Source: Paenibacillus jilunlii | GTDB taxonomy: Bacteria; Bacillota; Bacilli; Paenibacillales; Paenibacillaceae | DNA length: 64,000 nucleotides | NCBI RefSeq assembly: GCF_900102965.1 | Contig: NZ_FNGM01000008.1 | Coordinates: forward strand, 123,561-187,560 | Direction of reading: 5' to 3' | Shown: positions 17,351-26,823 of the stretch, one piece after another | How positions within the stretch are numbered: position 1 is the stretch's first letter | Layout of the letters: every line of letters begins with the position of its first letter | Notes under the pieces: generated by a model | The model's database searches: none | What the model was told of the DNA's origin: nothing | Seen by the model: only the letters and a program-made list of their open reading frames with translations | Translations under genes and position numbers: made by a program

Positions 17351-17472
17351 CTGTATCTGCTTGTCCCTAACAGGTTTATCCGTATGTATGGCGGTGGGGA
17401 AGGGCGGGGGCTGGCCGCCCCCTCCTGCGCTAAAGAGTCCGTCCCGGATTCATCCTCGGACTGTTCTGCTCT

Positions 17473-18183
17473 TTAAGACTCTTTATCCTTGCCTCCGATA
17501 TTAAAGCCTAACTGTCCATTATATTTGCCTACCTGTCCGGCAACTCCTAAGCCTGCTCCCTGACCGCCGCCGAGCTGCGCCTGTACCTGTGCGCCGAGGC
17601 CATTGTCCCCGCCGAGCTGAAGCCCGGTATTGAATCCGGCACCTTGACTTAGACCTAAGTGGCCTTCTGCATTGGCCTGCAGACCATAATCTCCTCCGAC
17701 CTGTGCCCCCGTTTGGAATCCGGCCCCTTGACCGCCGCCGAGCTGTGTTTTTGCCTGAGCGGCCACTCCGTACTTGCCTAAGGCCTGGGCTTCGGCATTG
17801 AACCCAAGCCCCTGGCTGGTGCCCAGATGGGTATTGCCTTGCGCATGGATTCCATATGAAGGGGTGCCCATGTGGCCGCCAGCATGCATACCCGCGCCGT
17901 CAAAGCCTAAATTTCCGCCTGCATTTAAGCCAAGGCCATGTTTTCCGCCCACTTCGCCTCCGGTAGCAACATGAACCCCCTGCCCGCCGCCAACACTTGC
18001 GTTCATATAACCAGTTACAAGTTCTTTTTTTGTGCTTGGGCTGTCTGAGGGCAGGTCTGCCGGGCTGCTCTCTGAACGGACGAGATGGTAGTAATGAGAG
18101 TAAGGGAAAGGTGTGTAACGGGGAGAATAAGGATATGCGGGTGGATAAGCTTGGCTGTTAAGATATTCGTTCCCTTGGGTCAT
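17473..18183 (-). CDS. Glycine-rich tandem-repeat protein
   Basis: 236 residues, family not recognised. Residues 1-60 are Tyr/Pro/Ser-rich (SPRYTPFPYSHYYH). From about residue 62 to the end there are some 12 tandem units of 13-15 residues, approximate consensus G-G-x-x-G-[LA]-x-[LFA]-[NQ]-[AT]-x-[GA]-x-[LV], for example GGDYGLQANAEGHL, GLSQGAGFNTGLQL and GGDNGLGAQVQAQL. The alternation of Gly/polar with small hydrophobic residues suggests a beta-solenoid or silk-like fibre. No signal peptide and no Cys. The ATG at 18183 has GGAGGT 8 nt upstream; the earlier start adds five residues without one. Spore-surface or coat location is possible given the host, but this is inference. Confidence 0.75.
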   Translation of the reverse strand: MTQGNEYLNSQAYPPAYPYSPRYTPFPYSHYYHLVRSESSPADLPSDSPSTKKELVTGYMNASVGGGQGVHVATGGEVGGKHGLGLNAGGNLGFDGAGMHAGGHMGTPSYGIHAQGNTHLGTSQGLGFNAEAQALGKYGVAAQAKTQLGGGQGAGFQTGAQVGGDYGLQANAEGHLGLSQGAGFNTGLQLGGDNGLGAQVQAQLGGGQGAGLGVAGQVGKYNGQLGFNIGGKDKES

Positions 18184-18280
18184 GTGGGATACCTCCATTA
18201 TTCAATTAATGATAACAGCCTATTCATGGCAGAGTTGAATTGATACCCTTCTTAAGAAAAACGTATTCGCCGCTACGCTC

Positions 18281-18769
18281 TCACTTGCCGCTTTTAACCG
18301 TTTTTAGATATTGCTCCATTTGCCGCTTATGATGTTTGTCGTGGGGAATAAAATCTCTCAGATACCCCCGGATACTGAATTTCTTGCCGTCCCCGTCCAG
18401 ACAAGGCTGGGTGAATTCTTCATCGGTCAATCCTGCGGTGGTCTCCAGGATTTTGGTCCGGTACAGTACGAATTGCCCGATGGCCGCCTGCACGGTCAGT
18501 GACTTGGCGTAATCGATGGCGCGGGCGTTGAACTCATCGAAGTTCTGATGCCTGATGGTCAGCGGCTGGCCATTCTGTATTTTGGCGAAAGCCTCCTCAT
18601 AAAAGTACTTGTCCCACTGCGTAATGTGGCACAGCATTTCTTTTAAGGTCCATTTGCCGGCCGCAACCGGAGTTTCCCAATCTGCTTCTTCCAGGGTAGC
18701 GAGGGATTGGATGTAGGGGATTAAGGCTTGAAATTCAAACACCAGCTGTTCGTTCGTTTTTGCTGCCAT
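18281..18769 (-). CDS. DinB-like four-helix-bundle protein (ClbS/DfsB type)
   Basis: 162 residues, cytoplasmic. The pattern is that of the DinB-like/ClbS-DfsB (DUF1706) superfamily: GKWTLKEMLCHITQWDKYF in the first half and IPHDKHHKRQMEQ near the C-terminus supply the three conserved His of the metal site. Some relatives are thiol-dependent transferases, others detoxify DNA-damaging compounds; which applies here cannot be told. Divergent from the next plus-strand gene and alone on its strand. Confidence 0.8.
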   Translation of the reverse strand: MAAKTNEQLVFEFQALIPYIQSLATLEEADWETPVAAGKWTLKEMLCHITQWDKYFYEEAFAKIQNGQPLTIRHQNFDEFNARAIDYAKSLTVQAAIGQFVLYRTKILETTAGLTDEEFTQPCLDGDGKKFSIRGYLRDFIPHDKHHKRQMEQYLKTVKSGK

Positions 18770-18922
18770 GAAACGGCCTCCTGTTCAAATGTATGTATAT
18801 CCAGATTTTTCTTCTGTATCTTAACTATACCTCATGGAACTTGACTGCAGCCTGTCAGGTTTAGGACAAGGTGCTGCGGAGCGCAGCTTAGCAAAACAGG
18901 AACAGCCCTCTTAACAGCCGGC

Positions 18923-18931
18923 TGCTATAAT
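18923..18931 (+). promoter_or_regulatory. Extended -10 promoter (TGCTATAAT)
   Basis: A TGn extension joined to a perfect TATAAT, 35 bp before the GTG of the GyrI-like gene. No good -35 is visible, as is usual for extended -10 promoters. Confidence 0.5.
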
Positions 18932-18965
18932 AAAATCACCGATCGGGGAAAGGCCGGGTGACTCA

Positions 18966-19367
18966 GTGAATTACAGCAAGGATATTATTCTCAATCCGCC
19001 CAAACACGGCGAAGTTGGTTTATGTGTTCCGGCCTTTGACAGCGGAAAGGCCGCTTATCTGCTCGGGGTAATTGTGGAGGACTTCAGCCGGGTCACCGAT
19101 GAGATGATCACCGTGGATGTGCCAGAAGCGGAGTATGCCGTGTTCACCACACCGCCAGTGGATACCTCGGGAGGGAAGGCTCAGGAAGAGTTCGTGCAGA
19201 CCATCAAGAGCACCTGGAAGTATATTTTTGAAGAGTGGTTTCCGGGCAGCGGATATGTCTACGATGAAGGCAAGCTCAACTTTGAGTTCTACGACGAGCG
19301 CTGTCATTCCCGGGCGGATACGGTGATGGAGATTTATGTTCCGGTGAGGGAGCGGGCGGGAAAATAG
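18966..19367 (+). CDS. Small GyrI-like (AraC effector-binding) domain protein
   Basis: 133 residues. The C-terminal two thirds match the GyrI-like small-molecule-binding domain, including AEYAVFTTPP and the conserved KYIFEEWFPGSGYVYDEG segment; the same motif occurs as FQEWFPGTGYEHSGGPEFEL in the AraC regulator at 33184. By comparison with that protein, the first 50 or so residues of the usual domain are missing. The start is a GTG at 18966 with only a weak site (GGGTGA) upstream, but an extended -10 promoter lies 35 bp before it, so it may be a genuine short gene rather than a remnant. Likely a ligand-binding protein; ligand unknown. Confidence 0.75.
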   Translation: MNYSKDIILNPPKHGEVGLCVPAFDSGKAAYLLGVIVEDFSRVTDEMITVDVPEAEYAVFTTPPVDTSGGKAQEEFVQTIKSTWKYIFEEWFPGSGYVYDEGKLNFEFYDERCHSRADTVMEIYVPVRERAGK

Positions 19368-19415
19368 GAACTTTGGAGCTGCGGCTTACTATAGCCGTCA
19401 AGCTTAATCCTGAAT

Positions 19416-19465
19416 CGCCAAAAGGGAAGCTCCGTGAAAGGGGCTTCCCTTTTGGCGTTCTTTTT
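19416..19465. terminator. Bidirectional terminator between convergent genes
   Basis: Perfect 15-bp stem: CGCCAAAAGGGAAGC (19416-19430) with GCTTCCCTTTTGGCG (19443-19457), then TTCTTTTT. It serves the GyrI-like gene and the converging lipoprotein gene. Confidence 0.88.
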
Positions 19466-19470
19466 ATAGC

Positions 19471-21861
19471 CTACAGCTGAACCGCTACGTAGCTTCCTAA
19501 TTCAACCATACCTGCATTGGCCAGCTTGCTTGGGTCATATTGCTGAATGACCTCGGCGGTTTTCTGCGTAAGCTCCGCACTGTCCGTATCGGCCAGGACA
19601 CGCAGCACAACCAGGGTCTTCCCTTGCTTCAGCTGCCCGGCCAGCTTGGTCTTGTAGGCTTCAAGCGAATCGGCCTCAAGGCCATGGGTCACGTAATAAT
19701 CGTGGGCATTGCTTGTGGCCTGGAACCGGGACAGCTCATTATCCAGCCAGGAGGAGTTGTCCATGACATAGTCTACATCGGCGGCAGTGGCATCGCTCGA
19801 ATTGTAGAGCAGATACGGAAGTCCGGAATTGGTCTCGTTATTGGTCGGATCGACATTGACCCATTCCTCGCCGATCTTCACTTTATTCCAGGCGTGATTC
19901 ACGCCGTCCATCGTTCCCGTGACCACCATTGAAGGGACTTGGGCCAGGTCAGAGAGCAGCTGGAAGGTGTGTGCATAGCTCATGCATACGCCAACCTTTT
20001 TGACCAGAATGCCGTAGGTACTGAAGGAATCGTTGAACTTGGCATCCACACCCTTGAACTCCTGCTGCTTGGCATTCTCCAGCGCGGCATCGTCGTAGGT
20101 GGTATTGTCATTCAAATAATTGTAGATCGCCATCTGCTTCTCATCTACGCTCATGCCGTCCTTGATGGTGGCTGCAATCACTTTGTCTGCCTCTGCGAGA
20201 ATTTCCAGCTGTTTGGACAAGATGACCTCGGCAGGATCATCGTACTCCACATGCAGAGTCAGGGTCTGATAATCGTAGCCATAGCTGCGGAATCCGAGAA
20301 TGAGCGGGTTCTGGTAGACTACTTTTTCTATCACATCCACCAGCGTACGCGCATTTTGCGCCTCGGGGAAGGCCTGCAGCGGAATTTCGGTCTTCCCGCT
20401 CATCAGATTCAAGGTGAGATACTCTTCCAGCGCAGAGTCCGCATGGATTAAGTCTTCTGATATCGTTGGCGCAGGCACCGTCTGTTTGTTCCCTTCGTCT
20501 ACCTTGTTCCGGGTATTTTCTTTTTGCCGGTCAATGACATTATCGCCGGATTCGCTTTCGCTTCCATTCCCGTTATTGTCAATGATGGTCGGCACATCGG
20601 GTGCAGGAACATAATCCGTGTTATTCTGCGGCTCCACATACCCTTGATTGGTCCCTTTGCTCTGAGCGGCAGCCAGACTCGCAATATCCGCATCCGTCAG
20701 CTTCTCAACCTGGACATACCCCTTTAGCGCTGTACCTTGAATGGAGAACCGGACATCGGTTGGACCGGACTGCTGAATGGTGATGGAACCGGTGTCGTAA
20801 ATAACAGTTCCCGGGGCTTTGGAGCCGTCAATAAACTGGACAGGGACTGTCTTGGGCAGTTCCCCCGCGTTCTTGAACAATTTCAGATTGATATTATCCT
20901 CGGAAGCCACGGTGCGCGGCAGTTGCTTGGACAGCGCAACGGTATCCACCGGGGCACTGAACTTGGACTCTTTGTCTCCCTGAACGGCGGTTACGTAATA
21001 TTCACCTTGAACATTGTTGTTCTGGATGCTGGTGATTGTCTCATCCACAATCCCAAGCGCACCGCGCCCGTCCTTCATAAAATCGTTATAAGAAGTGCCG
21101 GGAACCGTCGCGATAAGCAGCGGACGCTGATCTGCATATCCTTGCTCCGCGCCACTCAGTGCCTCATTGGTGTTCTCCATCGTGATATGCGAAGCACTGT
21201 AAATATTGTAGCTCTCTGCGCCCGGCACCTCACTCCAGGCCAGTGTCAGTCTGCCGTCCGGGCTGATGTCGGGTTGCAGATTCGGCACGGGCAGGTCCGA
21301 TTTCACCGTAAACGGAATGATAATCGGCTGCTTCAGCGGAGTAGGTGCAGCCGCATCCAAGTCATAGTTGAGCCGTATGTAGTACACGGGGGCGTTCCCC
21401 CAGGAGCTGCCGCCGGCTTCGCGCAGGGAATCGGAAGACAGTACGCCGAAGCCAAGCGGCTTGATGGAGTATACGCTTTTGCCATCTACAAGCTGTGAGT
21501 CTTCAAGGGTCCCCACCTTGCTCTCCGGCAGTGCCTTGATATCGGTATGTACGGACAGCGTCTTGCCAATCGCCTCTGGGCCGAGATCCGTATTGAACCT
21601 GAATATAAATTCCATATCCTGCTCGACGTTGTACATGGGCATAATGCCCGGGTTATTGTCAGTATCGTACTTCTGCTTCAGATCATACACCGTCTGCGAA
21701 GCGTCCGGCGGAGGGTTCCCTGAAGGTTTCTTCGTCTCTGCAGCCGCACTGGCTTGGGGAGCGTGCGACGGCTCCTGCCCGGCATCTTTGCTGCCTCCCA
21801 TGCAGCCTGTTAATACTACACACATGATGAACATAATCATTGCCAATTGTTTCACTTTCAA
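19471..21861 (-). CDS. Lipoprotein with transglutaminase-like cysteine domain
   Basis: 796 residues. A lipoprotein signal peptide ends in VLTGC (Cys20), so it is anchored outside the membrane. The middle has beta-rich, fibronectin-like segments (for example RLTLAWSEVPGAESYNIY, about 210-310), then a Ser/Asn-rich linker, then a transglutaminase-like domain with the triad Cys626 (VGVCMSYAHTF), His656 (GVNHAWNKV) and Asp671 (NVDPTNN). Such domains act as cysteine peptidases or cross-linkers at the cell surface; the substrate is unknown. The start is a TTG at 21861 with GGGAGAGG 6 nt upstream. Monocistronic, with a shared terminator downstream. Confidence 0.88.
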   Translation of the reverse strand: MKVKQLAMIMFIMCVVLTGCMGGSKDAGQEPSHAPQASAAAETKKPSGNPPPDASQTVYDLKQKYDTDNNPGIMPMYNVEQDMEFIFRFNTDLGPEAIGKTLSVHTDIKALPESKVGTLEDSQLVDGKSVYSIKPLGFGVLSSDSLREAGGSSWGNAPVYYIRLNYDLDAAAPTPLKQPIIIPFTVKSDLPVPNLQPDISPDGRLTLAWSEVPGAESYNIYSASHITMENTNEALSGAEQGYADQRPLLIATVPGTSYNDFMKDGRGALGIVDETITSIQNNNVQGEYYVTAVQGDKESKFSAPVDTVALSKQLPRTVASEDNINLKLFKNAGELPKTVPVQFIDGSKAPGTVIYDTGSITIQQSGPTDVRFSIQGTALKGYVQVEKLTDADIASLAAAQSKGTNQGYVEPQNNTDYVPAPDVPTIIDNNGNGSESESGDNVIDRQKENTRNKVDEGNKQTVPAPTISEDLIHADSALEEYLTLNLMSGKTEIPLQAFPEAQNARTLVDVIEKVVYQNPLILGFRSYGYDYQTLTLHVEYDDPAEVILSKQLEILAEADKVIAATIKDGMSVDEKQMAIYNYLNDNTTYDDAALENAKQQEFKGVDAKFNDSFSTYGILVKKVGVCMSYAHTFQLLSDLAQVPSMVVTGTMDGVNHAWNKVKIGEEWVNVDPTNNETNSGLPYLLYNSSDATAADVDYVMDNSSWLDNELSRFQATSNAHDYYVTHGLEADSLEAYKTKLAGQLKQGKTLVVLRVLADTDSAELTQKTAEVIQQYDPSKLANAGMVELGSYVAVQL

Positions 21862-22103
21862 TAATGTCCTCTCCCGTCAGGTTTGTCTAAGATGAGTCTA
21901 AATTATGAATCAATCCATAATTACCCATTATAAATATCAGAAGATATATAACCCAATCTGACGCTTTTAAAACAAAATTGGGATAATTTATATTTATAAC
22001 TGCTGGAGTAAATTTAATTTAAATACCCCCTGCCTGGTAGCAGGGGGTAAGGAGGGCAGGATGAGGTTACCTGGAAATTGTCCGGCGGGCACTGGAAAGA
22101 AGA

Positions 22104-23498
22104 CTACATAAACCGCCGCTGCACCTTCTTCCCGTCATAGGTAAAAAGGGCTTTTTTGTCTTCCACCACGGTTTGCAGATGGACAGTGCGGCCCCAGAGA
22201 GCGTAGATGTGCGGCAGAGTGCGCTCCAGATATTTCAGATCCAGCTCGATGCTCTCATAGCGGTGGACGATCAGCAGCTCGCCGTTGCGCTCGTAGTCTG
22301 CATCCTCAATAACCAGGTATGGCGAACCGCCGTTAACCCGGGCCAGCACCAGCTGGTCGCGTACATTTTCCCAGGCCTTGTCGGTGATCTTCCACTCCGG
22401 GCCTTTCTTCTCGAAGACGTAGAGATCCAGGTCATTGACCAGTTGCTTCGACAGATAGCTGCGGATAAAAGAGATGTCCGAGTCCAGCTCCCTGACCTCA
22501 AACATTTTGTCACGGTCCCAGCGGCGCTCGATGTCCTCGAAGATCTTCAGCCCCAGGTAGTAAGGGTTGAGGCTCTGCCGGGAGGGCTGAACGACCGAGG
22601 AATTAAGCTTGGCGTATTCTACCGTCTCCTCAGGCGTCAGGTCCAGCTCACGCATGATCCGCTGATGCCAATACGAAGCCCAGCCTTCGTTCATGATCTT
22701 CGTCTCCATCTGCGGCCAGAAATAGAGCATTTCGTCACGCAGCATGGTCATGATGTCGCGCTGCCAATCTTCCAGCGCCGTTGAATATTGCTGGATGAAC
22801 CAGACCATATCCTTCTCCGGCTCAGGCGGGAACCTGCGCTTCCCGGCCGTTTCCGGTTCGGGGCCGGCGGTTTTGCTGTTCTCCAGATCCCACAGCTCAT
22901 CATAAGGATTGGCCGGACCGGCGCCGCCGGGCGGAGCGTCCTTGCGCTCCTTCATTTTGGCTTCGAGCAGGTGGGCCTTGCCCAGCTTGCGGGGCTGGAT
23001 CAGGCTGGGGTCGATATGCTCCTGAACCGCCAGCACGGAATCAATGAAGCTCTCCACGGTATCTACACCGTAAGTCACTGAATAGTCGGCGATCCGGTCC
23101 GCGGTGGCCGACATGCTCTCGACCATGTCGCGGTTGGACATGGAGAAACGCATATTGTTTTTGAAGAAATCGCAGTGGGCGAGGACATGCGCAACAATCA
23201 GCTTGTTCTGGACCAGCGAGTTGCCGTCCAGCAGGAAGGCGTAGCAGGGGTTGGAGTTAATGACAAGCTCATAGATTTTGCTGAGTCCAAAATCATATTG
23301 CGACTTCATCTTATGGAACGTCTTGCCGAAGCTCCAGTGCCCGAACCGGGTAGGCATCCCGTAAGCACCAAACGTATAAATGATGTCAGCGGGGCATATC
23401 TCATAACGCATCGGGTAAAAATCCAGCCCAAACCCGGAAGCAATCTCCGTAATTTCGGCAATCGCCCGTTCCAGCGCTTGAATCTCATCTCCGGGCAT
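22104..23498 (-). CDS. spoVR: SpoVR family protein
   Basis: 464 residues, full length for SpoVR, involved in spore cortex formation in Bacillus. Characteristic segments: [20 protein letters not shown] and [17 protein letters not shown] near the N-terminus, [13 protein letters not shown], and [16 protein letters not shown] in the middle. The gene is alone and 5-6 kb from prkA; its relatives are often clustered with prkA and yhbH. GGAGGGAGAG stands at a good distance from the ATG at 23498. Biochemical activity of the family is not settled. Confidence 0.95.
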   Translation of the reverse strand: MPGDEIQALERAIAEITEIASGFGLDFYPMRYEICPADIIYTFGAYGMPTRFGHWSFGKTFHKMKSQYDFGLSKIYELVINSNPCYAFLLDGNSLVQNKLIVAHVLAHCDFFKNNMRFSMSNRDMVESMSATADRIADYSVTYGVDTVESFIDSVLAVQEHIDPSLIQPRKLGKAHLLEAKMKERKDAPPGGAGPANPYDELWDLENSKTAGPEPETAGKRRFPPEPEKDMVWFIQQYSTALEDWQRDIMTMLRDEMLYFWPQMETKIMNEGWASYWHQRIMRELDLTPEETVEYAKLNSSVVQPSRQSLNPYYLGLKIFEDIERRWDRDKMFEVRELDSDISFIRSYLSKQLVNDLDLYVFEKKGPEWKITDKAWENVRDQLVLARVNGGSPYLVIEDADYERNGELLIVHRYESIELDLKYLERTLPHIYALWGRTVHLQTVVEDKKALFTYDGKKVQRRFM

Positions 23499-23686
23499 GA
23501 ATCCATCTCTCCCTCCAGCTTGGGCTTATGCTGCAACCTATTCTGACAAGGCCGCCACGATGCTGCGGACTTCCGGAACTGTTCTTCTAATGTATATGGG
23601 AGGAGGGAGGGGAGTATGATGGGGGGAGTGAGAATGTAAACAGGCAGGCGTAAATCTGATGTTCCAGATATACGTCCGCCTAGCGG

Positions 23687-23873
23687 TAACTGTATTTTGT
23701 ACAATTAAATGGACGGAATATCAGCACAATTCTAAGATAACTGTCCTTCGTGCACTTATATTTTGCCCATTTGAGCAAAACAACTCAAGTCGCCTTTTAT
23801 AACTGTACAAAATACATTTAAAGCTAAAAACAGGCGTTTAGACCGCATTTTAGCTGCACAGAATACAGTTAGC
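23687..23873. repeat. TAACTGTA-type intergenic repeat array
   Basis: Four copies of a 23-bp imperfect palindrome (TAACTGTATTTTGTACAATT and variants) at 23687, 23738, 23800 and 23851. Spacing is 51, 62 and 51 bp. It lies between spoVR and the glycosyltransferase gene, both of which read leftward, so it is upstream of spoVR. The rest of 23499-23965 shows no gene. Confidence 0.65.
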
Positions 23874-23965
23874 TATCCTGAGGTCTCAGACAGAAGCTTC
23901 CAGCGCCAAGAACTAGCGCCCGCTATCTTCATTGATTTTGCAAACCAGCTATCGTCAGCTCCACC

Positions 23966-24979
23966 TCAATACACAAACCTCCGCTGCGCCCAGTAGCTGA
24001 ACAGGAAAATCGAGACCTCGGTCAGCAGCTTGGCGGCGGCGAGCGGGATGATCAGCTTTTCGTTGTAGAAATAGAGCAGCCCGTAATTGAACAGCAGCAC
24101 GAGGAGCACCAGCGCAAAGTACTTGGGCAGCGACTGTTGCAGCTTGGACGTCTTGCCGCCGGTGAATACATATCTGCGGTTCATGGAATAGTTGAAGATG
24201 GAGCTGCATAATCTTGCGGCGGTAACCGACAGGAACAGGTTATGGCTGAGACGCTGGAACAGGAACAACAGTGTGAAGTCGAGTAGAGCCGATACCAGCG
24301 ATGAAGTACTGAACATTAGAATCGGCAGATAGATCCGGAAGGAATCCGCCAAAGGCCGGAAATGGGACGATTGATTGTCATCCAGATAGACGGTATCAAT
24401 AAACTCTTCGGTAATCGTATAGCCCTCCCGGCGGGCGGTGAGCAGCATATTCATTTCATATTCGAACCGTTCGCCGGGAATCCGGCACAGCCAGTCCAGC
24501 AGCTGGGGGGAGAAGCCGCGCAGTCCGGTCTGGGTGTCATAAATTTTGGTGCCTGTAGTCAGGGAAAAGACAACGCGTGTCACAGAGTTGCCGAAGCGGC
24601 TGCGCAGGGGAATGGTCCCGCTGAACCGGCGGCTGCCCAGCACGATTCCGGGAGCGGCCTGGTTCTGAAGCACCTCTGCAATCCGCTTAATGTCATGGGG
24701 CAGATGCTGGCCGTCACTGTCCGCACAGACCACACAGCCTGTCAGTCCAGCCTCCTGAATATACCGGAACCCTGTTTTCAGGGCGAGCCCTTTTCCAAAA
24801 TTGATCGGATGGGTCAGGACCGTGCAGCCGAATGCTTCAGCAATGTTGAAGATTCCCCGGTACGCGGGGCCGCTGCCGTCATCTACAAGAACAATTGGTC
24901 CAAGCCGGTAATCGCAGAGCTGTTCAATTAAATCCAGCAGCCGTTCATCTGGCTCATAAGCCGGGATCAATATAGTCAT
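23966..24979 (-). CDS. Family 2 glycosyltransferase fused to a GtrA-like membrane domain
   Basis: 337 residues. N-terminal GT2 domain of the dolichyl-phosphate-mannose synthase type (about 1-215): MTILIPAYEPDERL, IVLVDDGSG, INFGKGLALKTGFRY and CADSDGQHLP with the metal-binding acidic residues. C-terminal GtrA-like domain with four helices (about 220-335), ending in SYWAQRRFVY. Such fusions load a sugar onto a lipid carrier and help bring it across the membrane. It overlaps the NAGPA gene by 4 bp (ATGA), so the two are translationally coupled and probably act on the same surface glycan. Sugar and acceptor unknown. Confidence 0.9.
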   Translation of the reverse strand: MTILIPAYEPDERLLDLIEQLCDYRLGPIVLVDDGSGPAYRGIFNIAEAFGCTVLTHPINFGKGLALKTGFRYIQEAGLTGCVVCADSDGQHLPHDIKRIAEVLQNQAAPGIVLGSRRFSGTIPLRSRFGNSVTRVVFSLTTGTKIYDTQTGLRGFSPQLLDWLCRIPGERFEYEMNMLLTARREGYTITEEFIDTVYLDDNQSSHFRPLADSFRIYLPILMFSTSSLVSALLDFTLLFLFQRLSHNLFLSVTAARLCSSIFNYSMNRRYVFTGGKTSKLQQSLPKYFALVLLVLLFNYGLLYFYNEKLIIPLAAAKLLTEVSIFLFSYWAQRRFVY

Positions 24980-25953
24980 GATGCTGCCCCCTCTTTGATA
25001 TACAGAATGTCGCTGACGCCTCGTTCCTGGTTCTTGCCCTGCGGGTTATTTACAACCCGTCCCATGAAGTACATGGTGGATGAACCGCCGCCGTCCAGAT
25101 TGTAGGCTTCGGTGGCTCCGAGATCCGACATGACATTCGCCAGCTCGGTTAGGGTCATCCCCCGGCTATACCCTTCACTGCGCCCGTCCACTACGACGAA
25201 TACATAATGGTTCGGTGCAATCATGCCAATGGCGGTCCGGGGATTCGCATTCTGGATAGAGCGGTTGCCGAAATTGGTATCGATTTTGACATTGCTGAAA
25301 TCACTGGCGGTCTTTCCGTCCTGAATCAGAATCGGCCCGAAGGACAGCGTGTTGGCGGCTCCCTGCGCCAGCAGGTCGGACGAAGAAACTTTCTCCTCGT
25401 TGTAGGTCTGCATTGTCCCGTCCCCAAATAGCGCCATCGCATCCCGCACCGGGTCATCCCGGTAGACGGTGCCATTTCGGATAATCACCCCGTCGTTGCG
25501 GAAGCCATAATAATCGCCGTTGATGGCAAAAATCGCATTGTTGCTGGAGGCGATCTCCGAGGTATCCTCCGTGATATTCGTTCCGAAGCTGTTGTCGGCA
25601 AAAGCAGAGCGCAGGCTGCTTGCATCCTTAAGGACCACATCTGCGACAAAATAGGTGATCTGGTCCGAACCCGACCCGGTCTGCACCTGATCGATCTGGA
25701 TCTGGATATCATCGCTGGAATAATTCCAGTCGTCTGAAGTTGCTTTAACCTCGGCTGCGGTTGTGTTTGCCGCTGCTGCTGTACTGTTGCCATTTGCGGC
25801 TGTGTCATCCGCTACGACGACTTCGACATGTTTAATCAGGTAACGGTCTGCGAGACTATATATCACTGTACCGAGACCCAGAAGGACCACAATCATCACG
25901 ACCAGCAGTTTGCGTTTGAAGCTCCAGGCTTGTCTTGTCCGCATGTTTTTCAT
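24976..25953 (-). CDS. Phosphodiester glycosidase (NAGPA-domain) protein, membrane-anchored
   Basis: 325 residues: an N-terminal membrane anchor (about 15-33, LLVVMIVVLLGLGTVIYSLA), a low-complexity Ala/Asn/Thr segment, then a NAGPA domain with FAINGDYYGFRNDG, NPRTAIGMIAPNHYVFVVVD and the hallmark EAYNLDGGGSSTMYF plus GRVVNNPQG. It belongs to the same family as the 8275-9342 protein. First gene of a two-gene unit with the GT2-GtrA protein, divergent from the response regulator at 26095. Role in trimming or modifying a phosphodiester-linked surface glycan is inference. GAGGTGATCC precedes the ATG. Confidence 0.88.
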   Translation of the reverse strand: MKNMRTRQAWSFKRKLLVVMIVVLLGLGTVIYSLADRYLIKHVEVVVADDTAANGNSTAAAANTTAAEVKATSDDWNYSSDDIQIQIDQVQTGSGSDQITYFVADVVLKDASSLRSAFADNSFGTNITEDTSEIASSNNAIFAINGDYYGFRNDGVIIRNGTVYRDDPVRDAMALFGDGTMQTYNEEKVSSSDLLAQGAANTLSFGPILIQDGKTASDFSNVKIDTNFGNRSIQNANPRTAIGMIAPNHYVFVVVDGRSEGYSRGMTLTELANVMSDLGATEAYNLDGGGSSTMYFMGRVVNNPQGKNQERGVSDILYIKEGAAS

Positions 25954-26094
25954 GGAAGGATCACCTCATCAAGTAAGTTGTTAAGGTCATCTTAGCTGGG
26001 CGACCTTTAGTGAAACTGAAATAGAATGGACCGGATGATTTGGATTGATGGTATACTTTAACCAGCGCATTTTGAATTACAGGGAGGTTCGGAC

Positions 26095-26823
26095 ATGCCA
26101 CAGCGTGTGCTATTAATTGAGGATGACGAGGCGATCAGTGAAATGGTGCGCTCGTATTTGGTAAAAGAGGGGTATGAGGTGGAGACGGCATTCGACGGGG
26201 ATGCGGCGGAGAAGCTTTTTCACCGCGGCGGGGCTTATGATCTGGTTCTGCTGGATCTGATGCTCCCCAAACGGAGCGGCAGCGATGTGCTTCAGACGAT
26301 TCGCCGGGACAGCCTGGTGCCTGTGCTGATTATGTCCGCGAAGGACAGTGATGTGGACAAGGCGCTGGGCCTCGGCTTCGGCGCGGATGATTATATTACG
26401 AAGCCGTTCTCGATGATCGAGCTGGCCGCGCGGGTGAAGGCGGCAATCCGCCGGGCCGGGTATGCTGCTGTGGGAGGTCCCGGCCAGGAAGCGGCTCCGG
26501 TGCAGGAGAAGGCTAATATAATTTCACTGCGCGGACTCTCGGTGGATCTCGATAATTTCTCGGTGCTAAAGAACGGCGAAGAGGTCAAGCTGACCGCCAA
26601 GGAGTTCCAGATTCTGGGGCTGTTCGTAAGCAGTCCCGGACGGGTGTATACCAAATCGCAGATTTACAACAGTGTCTGGGAAGATGATTATTACGGGGAT
26701 GAGAATGTCATTAATGTACATATGCGCAGATTGCGTGAAAAAATTGAAGATGACCCGTCGAAGCCGGAGTACATCAAAACACTATGGGGCATTGGCTACA
26801 AGCTGGGGGATGTGCTGGAATGA
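26095..26823 (+). CDS. OmpR/PhoB-type response regulator
   Basis: 242 residues: receiver domain (about 3-120) with acidic Asp10/Asp11, phospho-acceptor Asp54 (VLLDLMLPKRSG) and Lys in DDYITKPF, then a winged-helix DNA-binding domain (about 142-240, LTAKEFQILGLFVSSPGRVY and YIKTLWGIGYKL). It overlaps the histidine kinase gene by 4 bp (ATGA). The pair is followed by a BcrA-type ABC exporter, a common arrangement for sensing and resisting peptide antibiotics, so the target is probably that exporter (inference). A possible extended -10 (TGGTATACT) lies about 40 bp upstream. Confidence 0.94.
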   Translation: MPQRVLLIEDDEAISEMVRSYLVKEGYEVETAFDGDAAEKLFHRGGAYDLVLLDLMLPKRSGSDVLQTIRRDSLVPVLIMSAKDSDVDKALGLGFGADDYITKPFSMIELAARVKAAIRRAGYAAVGGPGQEAAPVQEKANIISLRGLSVDLDNFSVLKNGEEVKLTAKEFQILGLFVSSPGRVYTKSQIYNSVWEDDYYGDENVINVHMRRLREKIEDDPSKPEYIKTLWGIGYKLGDVLE

